The translations under genes and the position numbers were made by a program. Under the pieces are notes generated by a model. The model had not been told where the DNA came from. It ran no database searches and saw only the letters and a list, made by a program, of their open reading frames with translations. A DNA stretch of 64,000 bases from Citrobacter rodentium NBRC 105723 = DSM 16636 (GTDB taxonomy: Bacteria; Pseudomonadota; Gammaproteobacteria; Enterobacterales; Enterobacteriaceae): positions 3,968,001-4,032,000 of the forward strand of contig NZ_CP082833.1 of NCBI RefSeq assembly GCF_021278985.1. The letters run 5' to 3'. The first letter of the stretch is position 1; every line of letters starts with the position of its first letter. Of the stretch, positions 60,960 to 64,000 are shown in pieces.

Positions 60960-61781
60960 ATGCATAAAACCGTTGCGGTAATGTTGGGCGCGTTATGTTT
61001 TTCATCTGGCGTTGCGTATGCTGATAAGCCTGATGCAGACAGCGACACCAGTGAAGTCAAAACGCTGTTTTTTGGTCAGGACGATCGCGTGCCGGTCAGC
61101 GATCCGACGCTCTCGCCGTGGGATGCCGTCGGCCAGCTGGAAACCGCCAGTGGAAATTTATGCACCGCCACGCTGATCTCTCCCCGTCTGGCGCTGACCG
61201 CCGGCCATTGTCTGTTAACGCCGCCTAAAGGTAAGCAGGATAAAGCGGTGGTGCTGCGCTTTGTCTCCCAAAAGGGGCTCTGGCGCTACGAAATACACGG
61301 TATTGAAGGACGTGTGGATCCGGGATTAGGCAAACGGCTGAAGGCCGATGGCGATGGCTGGATCGTGCCGCCTGCCGCCGCTGCCTGGGATTTCGGTCTG
61401 GTGGTGCTGCGCTATCCGCCTTCCGGCATCACGCCTTTGCCGTTATTCGACGGCGATAAAGAGGCGCTGACTGCGGCGCTGAAGGATGCCGGGCGAAAAG
61501 TTACCCAGTCGGGCTATCCGCAGGATCATCTGAATATGCTCTATTCCCATCAGAACTGCATCGTCACGGGATGGGCGCAAAACGCAGTGTTATCGCATCA
61601 GTGCGACACCCTGCCCGGCGACAGCGGTTCGCCGCTGATGCTGAAAACGGCGGCTGGCTGGCAGTTGATTGGCGTACAAAGCTCCGCGCCTGCCGCTAAA
61701 GATCGCTGGCGGGCAGACAACCGGGCCATTTCGGTGACCGGCTTTCGCGACAAGCTGGAAGCGCTGGCTGAGTCGCGATAA
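60960..61781 (+). CDS. ydgD: secreted S1-type serine protease YdgD
   Basis: A 273-residue trypsin-fold protein, same length as E. coli YdgD. It has a signal peptide (residues 1-21, ending VAYA-DK), the catalytic histidine in LALTAGHCLL, a likely catalytic aspartate in AAWDFGLVVLRY, and the nucleophile in LPGDSGSPLM. It acts in the periplasm or outside. Cysteines flank the active site as in secreted relatives. Substrates are unknown. Confidence 0.93.
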   Translation: MHKTVAVMLGALCFSSGVAYADKPDADSDTSEVKTLFFGQDDRVPVSDPTLSPWDAVGQLETASGNLCTATLISPRLALTAGHCLLTPPKGKQDKAVVLRFVSQKGLWRYEIHGIEGRVDPGLGKRLKADGDGWIVPPAAAAWDFGLVVLRYPPSGITPLPLFDGDKEALTAALKDAGRKVTQSGYPQDHLNMLYSHQNCIVTGWAQNAVLSHQCDTLPGDSGSPLMLKTAAGWQLIGVQSSAPAAKDRWRADNRAISVTGFRDKLEALAESR

Positions 61782-61819
61782 AACAACCTGCGCTGCCCGC
61801 AAATGCGGGCAGCAGATCG

Positions 61820-62149
61820 TCAGGCAAGCTTAATCATTACCATACCGACAATCAGTAACGCCACGCCAACCCACCCTTTATGGTTCAGTCGCTGACCAAA
61901 TAAAATCCAGCCCGCGGCAAGCGTAGCGGCGATACCAAAGCCTCCCCACAGCGCATAGGCCACCGACAGATCGATGCCTTTTACCGCCTGAGAAAGCGCG
62001 CTGAACGCGGCGAGCACCGCGGCCAGCGAAAGGATGCCGTAAATTTTACGTCGAAACCCGTCGGAAAATTTCAGAAAGATGTTGGCGATAATTTCCAGTA
62101 CGATCGCCACCGCCAGCCATGCGGCGTGAATCCATTCAAACTGTTGCAT
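61820..62149 (-). CDS. mdtI: spermidine exporter subunit MdtI (SMR)
   Basis: A 109-residue small-multidrug-resistance protein with four helices, equal in length to E. coli MdtI. The membrane-embedded glutamate is in WLAVAIVLEIIANIFLKFSDG; VAYALWGGFGI is typical. It forms a heterodimer with MdtJ and exports spermidine. Its start overlaps the end of mdtJ by 14 bases. Confidence 0.95.
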   Translation of the reverse strand: MQQFEWIHAAWLAVAIVLEIIANIFLKFSDGFRRKIYGILSLAAVLAAFSALSQAVKGIDLSVAYALWGGFGIAATLAAGWILFGQRLNHKGWVGVALLIVGMVMIKLA

Positions 62150-62498
62150 GGGTTACCCCTTTTACCGGCTGGCGAGACTTGCGGGTGCCGGATTTAATTA
62201 AGGCGATGCCCAGTACCAGCGTTGTCAGACCGGCTATTTTCATGGCCGACAGCGCTTCATCAAATAGCAGCACGCTAAACAGCGTAATAAATAAAATACC
62301 GATGCCTTCCCACAGCGCATACGCCACGCCGAGTGCGATTTTTTTAACCGCGAATGACAGAAAAATATACGACAGGGCAATCATTACCAGCATCAAAATA
62401 AATCCGGTATTGCCACTGCTTATGCTTGCCCATTTCATCGATAGCGTTCCGGTAATTTCAGCCACAATCGCCAGGCCTAATAAAATCCAGTAAAACAT
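62136..62498 (-). CDS. mdtJ: spermidine exporter subunit MdtJ (SMR)
   Basis: A 120-residue SMR protein with four helices, one residue shorter than in E. coli. The key glutamate is in LGLAIVAEITGTLSMKWAS; GVAYALWEGIGIL carries a second. It precedes mdtI in the operon, with CAGGAGAAG upstream of its ATG. An upstream short ORF (mdtU) likely controls it in response to polyamines. Confidence 0.95.
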   Translation of the reverse strand: MFYWILLGLAIVAEITGTLSMKWASISSGNTGFILMLVMIALSYIFLSFAVKKIALGVAYALWEGIGILFITLFSVLLFDEALSAMKIAGLTTLVLGIALIKSGTRKSRQPVKGVTHATV

Positions 62499-62608
62499 AG
62501 TGCTTCTCCTGCTTGAGAATATAATCCATGGGACTTGCTGAACTCAGCAAATCAGAAAATAAAATCAGGGTGCTCAGCGCATAGCGCAAGCAAGGCAGAA
62601 GAAAGAGA

Positions 62609-62710
62609 CTAAAGCGCGTTGCGCCAGTGTTGCTCACCTGCGGGCAGGAAAGAGGAAGACATGTGTAGGTAAGGCTGGGTAGAAAAAAACATCCTGAACG
62701 AATTGTCCAT
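62609..62710 (-). CDS. mdtU: MdtU-like upstream ORF in the mdtJI leader
   Basis: A 33-codon ORF (MDNSFRMFFSTQPYLHMSSS, ending HWRNAL) lies 110 bases upstream of mdtJ on the same strand. E. coli has a 34-codon upstream ORF, mdtU, needed for spermidine induction of mdtJI; size and place agree. I see no strong ribosome site, so a longer start to 62800 cannot be excluded. The rest of the 62499-62915 gap holds the two divergent promoter regions and no further gene. Confidence 0.6.
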   Translation of the reverse strand: MDNSFRMFFSTQPYLHMSSSFLPAGEQHWRNAL

Positions 62711-62915
62711 AATATTACAATTATCCGCAGTGTTGCTTCTCGTCATCGCGGATGAAAATTGTCCTCGGTAGTTGAACACATCTGATTTGTACCACAGCAT
62801 CAGAATTAACTCAAAACCTTTTCATTTCTTTACCAGCGCCTTTTGATTTTTACCAGGACGGCGCGATATAAATCACATTATTATACGCGGCAAGCCTAAA
62901 AATACAGGACGTCTT

Positions 62916-63950
62916 ATGGCAAAACCAATCATTACGCTTAACGGTCTTAAGATCGTTATTATGCTGGGAATGCTGGTTATCATTCTTACCGGTATCCGGT
63001 TCGCGGCGGATATCATTGTTCCGTTTATTCTGGCGCTGTTTATTGCCGTGGTGCTCAATCCGCTGGTTCAGCGGATGGTAAAACTGCGCGTCCCGCGCGT
63101 GCTGGCGATTAGCATCCTGATGGCGATTATCGTTATGGTCATGGTGGTTCTGCTGGCCTACCTCGGCACATCGTTAAACGAACTGGCGCGTACGCTGCCG
63201 CAATATCGATCGTCGCTGGTCATTCCGCTTAAGCATATTGAGCCCTGGCTGCTGCGCTCAGGCATCGGCGTGTCGGTTGATGAGCTGGTGAAATATATCG
63301 ACCCGAATGCGGCCATGACGCTGGTCACCAGCCTGCTGACGCAGCTTTCTAATGCGATGTCGTCCATCTTCCTGCTGCTGCTGACGGTGGTGTTTATGCT
63401 GCTGGAAGTGCCGCAGTTGCCCACCAAATTTAAACATCTCATGACCCGTCCGGTGGAAGGCATGGCGGCCATCCAGCGCGCAATCGACAGCGTATCGCAC
63501 TATCTGGTGCTGAAAACCGCTATCAGCATCGTCACGGGGCTGGTGGTATGGGCAATGCTGGCGGCGCTTGAGGTGCGTTTCGCTTTTGTCTGGGGACTGC
63601 TGGCGTTTGCGCTGAATTACATTCCAAATATTGGCTCGGTGCTGGCGGCAATCCCCCCTATCGCGCAGATGCTGGTGTTTGGCGGGCTGTATGACGCGCT
63701 GGTGGTGCTGGCGGGTTATCTGGTCATTAATCTGGTGTTCGGCAATATTCTGGAACCGCGGATTATGGGACGCGGCCTGGGGCTGTCGACGCTGGTGGTG
63801 TTCCTCTCGTTAATCTTCTGGGGCTGGCTGCTGGGACCGGTCGGTATGCTGCTTTCGGTGCCGCTGACGATTATTGTGAAGATTGCCCTTGAACAAACCG
63901 TCGCCGGACAGAGCATCGCCATCCTGCTGGGCGACGTGAACAAAGCGTGA
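62916..63950 (+). CDS. tqsA: AI-2 exporter TqsA
   Basis: A 344-residue membrane protein of the AI-2E family (seven to eight helices), matching E. coli TqsA (YdgG), which exports autoinducer-2. It begins with MAKPIITLNGLKIVIMLGM, and has the family block ALNYIPNIGSVLAAIPPI and FWGWLLGPVGMLLSVPLT. It stands alone and ends six bases before a hairpin belonging to the convergent gene outside the window (pntB in E. coli). Confidence 0.94.
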   Translation: MAKPIITLNGLKIVIMLGMLVIILTGIRFAADIIVPFILALFIAVVLNPLVQRMVKLRVPRVLAISILMAIIVMVMVVLLAYLGTSLNELARTLPQYRSSLVIPLKHIEPWLLRSGIGVSVDELVKYIDPNAAMTLVTSLLTQLSNAMSSIFLLLLTVVFMLLEVPQLPTKFKHLMTRPVEGMAAIQRAIDSVSHYLVLKTAISIVTGLVVWAMLAALEVRFAFVWGLLAFALNYIPNIGSVLAAIPPIAQMLVFGGLYDALVVLAGYLVINLVFGNILEPRIMGRGLGLSTLVVFLSLIFWGWLLGPVGMLLSVPLTIIVKIALEQTVAGQSIAILLGDVNKA

Positions 63951-63954
63951 TGAT

Positions 63955-63979
63955 AAAAAACGGCCTCCGCAGAGGCCGT
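63955..63979 (-). terminator. terminator of the convergent gene beyond the window
   Basis: On the minus strand ACGGCCTC-TGCG-GAGGCCGT is followed by TTTTTT. By synteny it should end pntAB, whose genes lie to the right. Confidence 0.75.
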
Positions 63980-64000
63980 CAGTCAACGATCCATAGGCCT

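Overview
The window looks like chromosome of a gamma-proteobacterium of the order Enterobacterales, close to Escherichia, Salmonella and Citrobacter. Most proteins align by eye, nearly end to end, with the E. coli set from tam to tqsA (tam-yneE-uxaB-dgcF-yneG-glsB-sad-yneJ, sotB-marC-marRAB-eamA-ydeE, mgtS-mgrR, ydeI-ydeJ-dcp-ydfG-rspR-ydfZ-ydfI-ydfJ, ynfB-speG-ynfD-dmsD, bioD2-mlc-ynfL-ynfM-asr-ydgU-ydgD-mdtI-mdtJ-tqsA). The OsmU-type betaine importer beside dmsD is Salmonella/Citrobacter-like. A Citrobacter-like genome is my best guess, but this is inference.

Layout. 0-1.6 kb: decayed transposase and an AT-rich lone gene for a HExxH protein. 1.7-6.5 kb: accessory cluster on the minus strand (small membrane protein, sodium/solute symporter, GntR regulator, creatininase-family hydrolase), divergent from a DegT-type aminotransferase, with a palindrome between them. 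6.6-15.6 kb: core genes tam to yneJ. 15.7-21.2 kb: accessory operon (iron-type alcohol dehydrogenase, DapA-family aldolase, TerC protein, cytoplasmic four-Asp-box sialidase-fold protein, SLC13-like permease) that reads as an undescribed catabolic pathway. 21.2-27.9 kb: PhzF protein and the mar/eamA/ydeE core. 27.9-34.7 kb: complete urea-type ABC importer urtABCDE with a candidate sigma-54 promoter and NtrC site, then a MetE-like methyltransferase. 34.9-38.7 kb: PhoP-type mgtS and mgrR units, a DUF421 pair and an AT-rich mini-operon of unknown ORFs. 38.8-49.7 kb: dcp, ydfG, rspR, ydfZ and a hexuronate block (ydfI, GPH transporter, uxaC-like isomerase, ydfJ, deleted rspB). 49.8-64 kb: ynfB to tqsA, with ynfEFGH missing beside dmsD and osmVWXY inserted.

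The regulatory DNA is informative. Recurring signals include AGTGAC-N3-GTCACT palindromes at unlinked loci, a TGTATGGTWGTAW motif at three hexuronate promoters, AATTGGTAT boxes at uxaB and ydfI, a 21-bp perfect palindrome at dgcF, two PhoP-type promoters facing each other, and a RstA box at asr. No tRNA, rRNA, CRISPR array or prophage was seen. Annotations rest on reading and memory of families; no database search was run.
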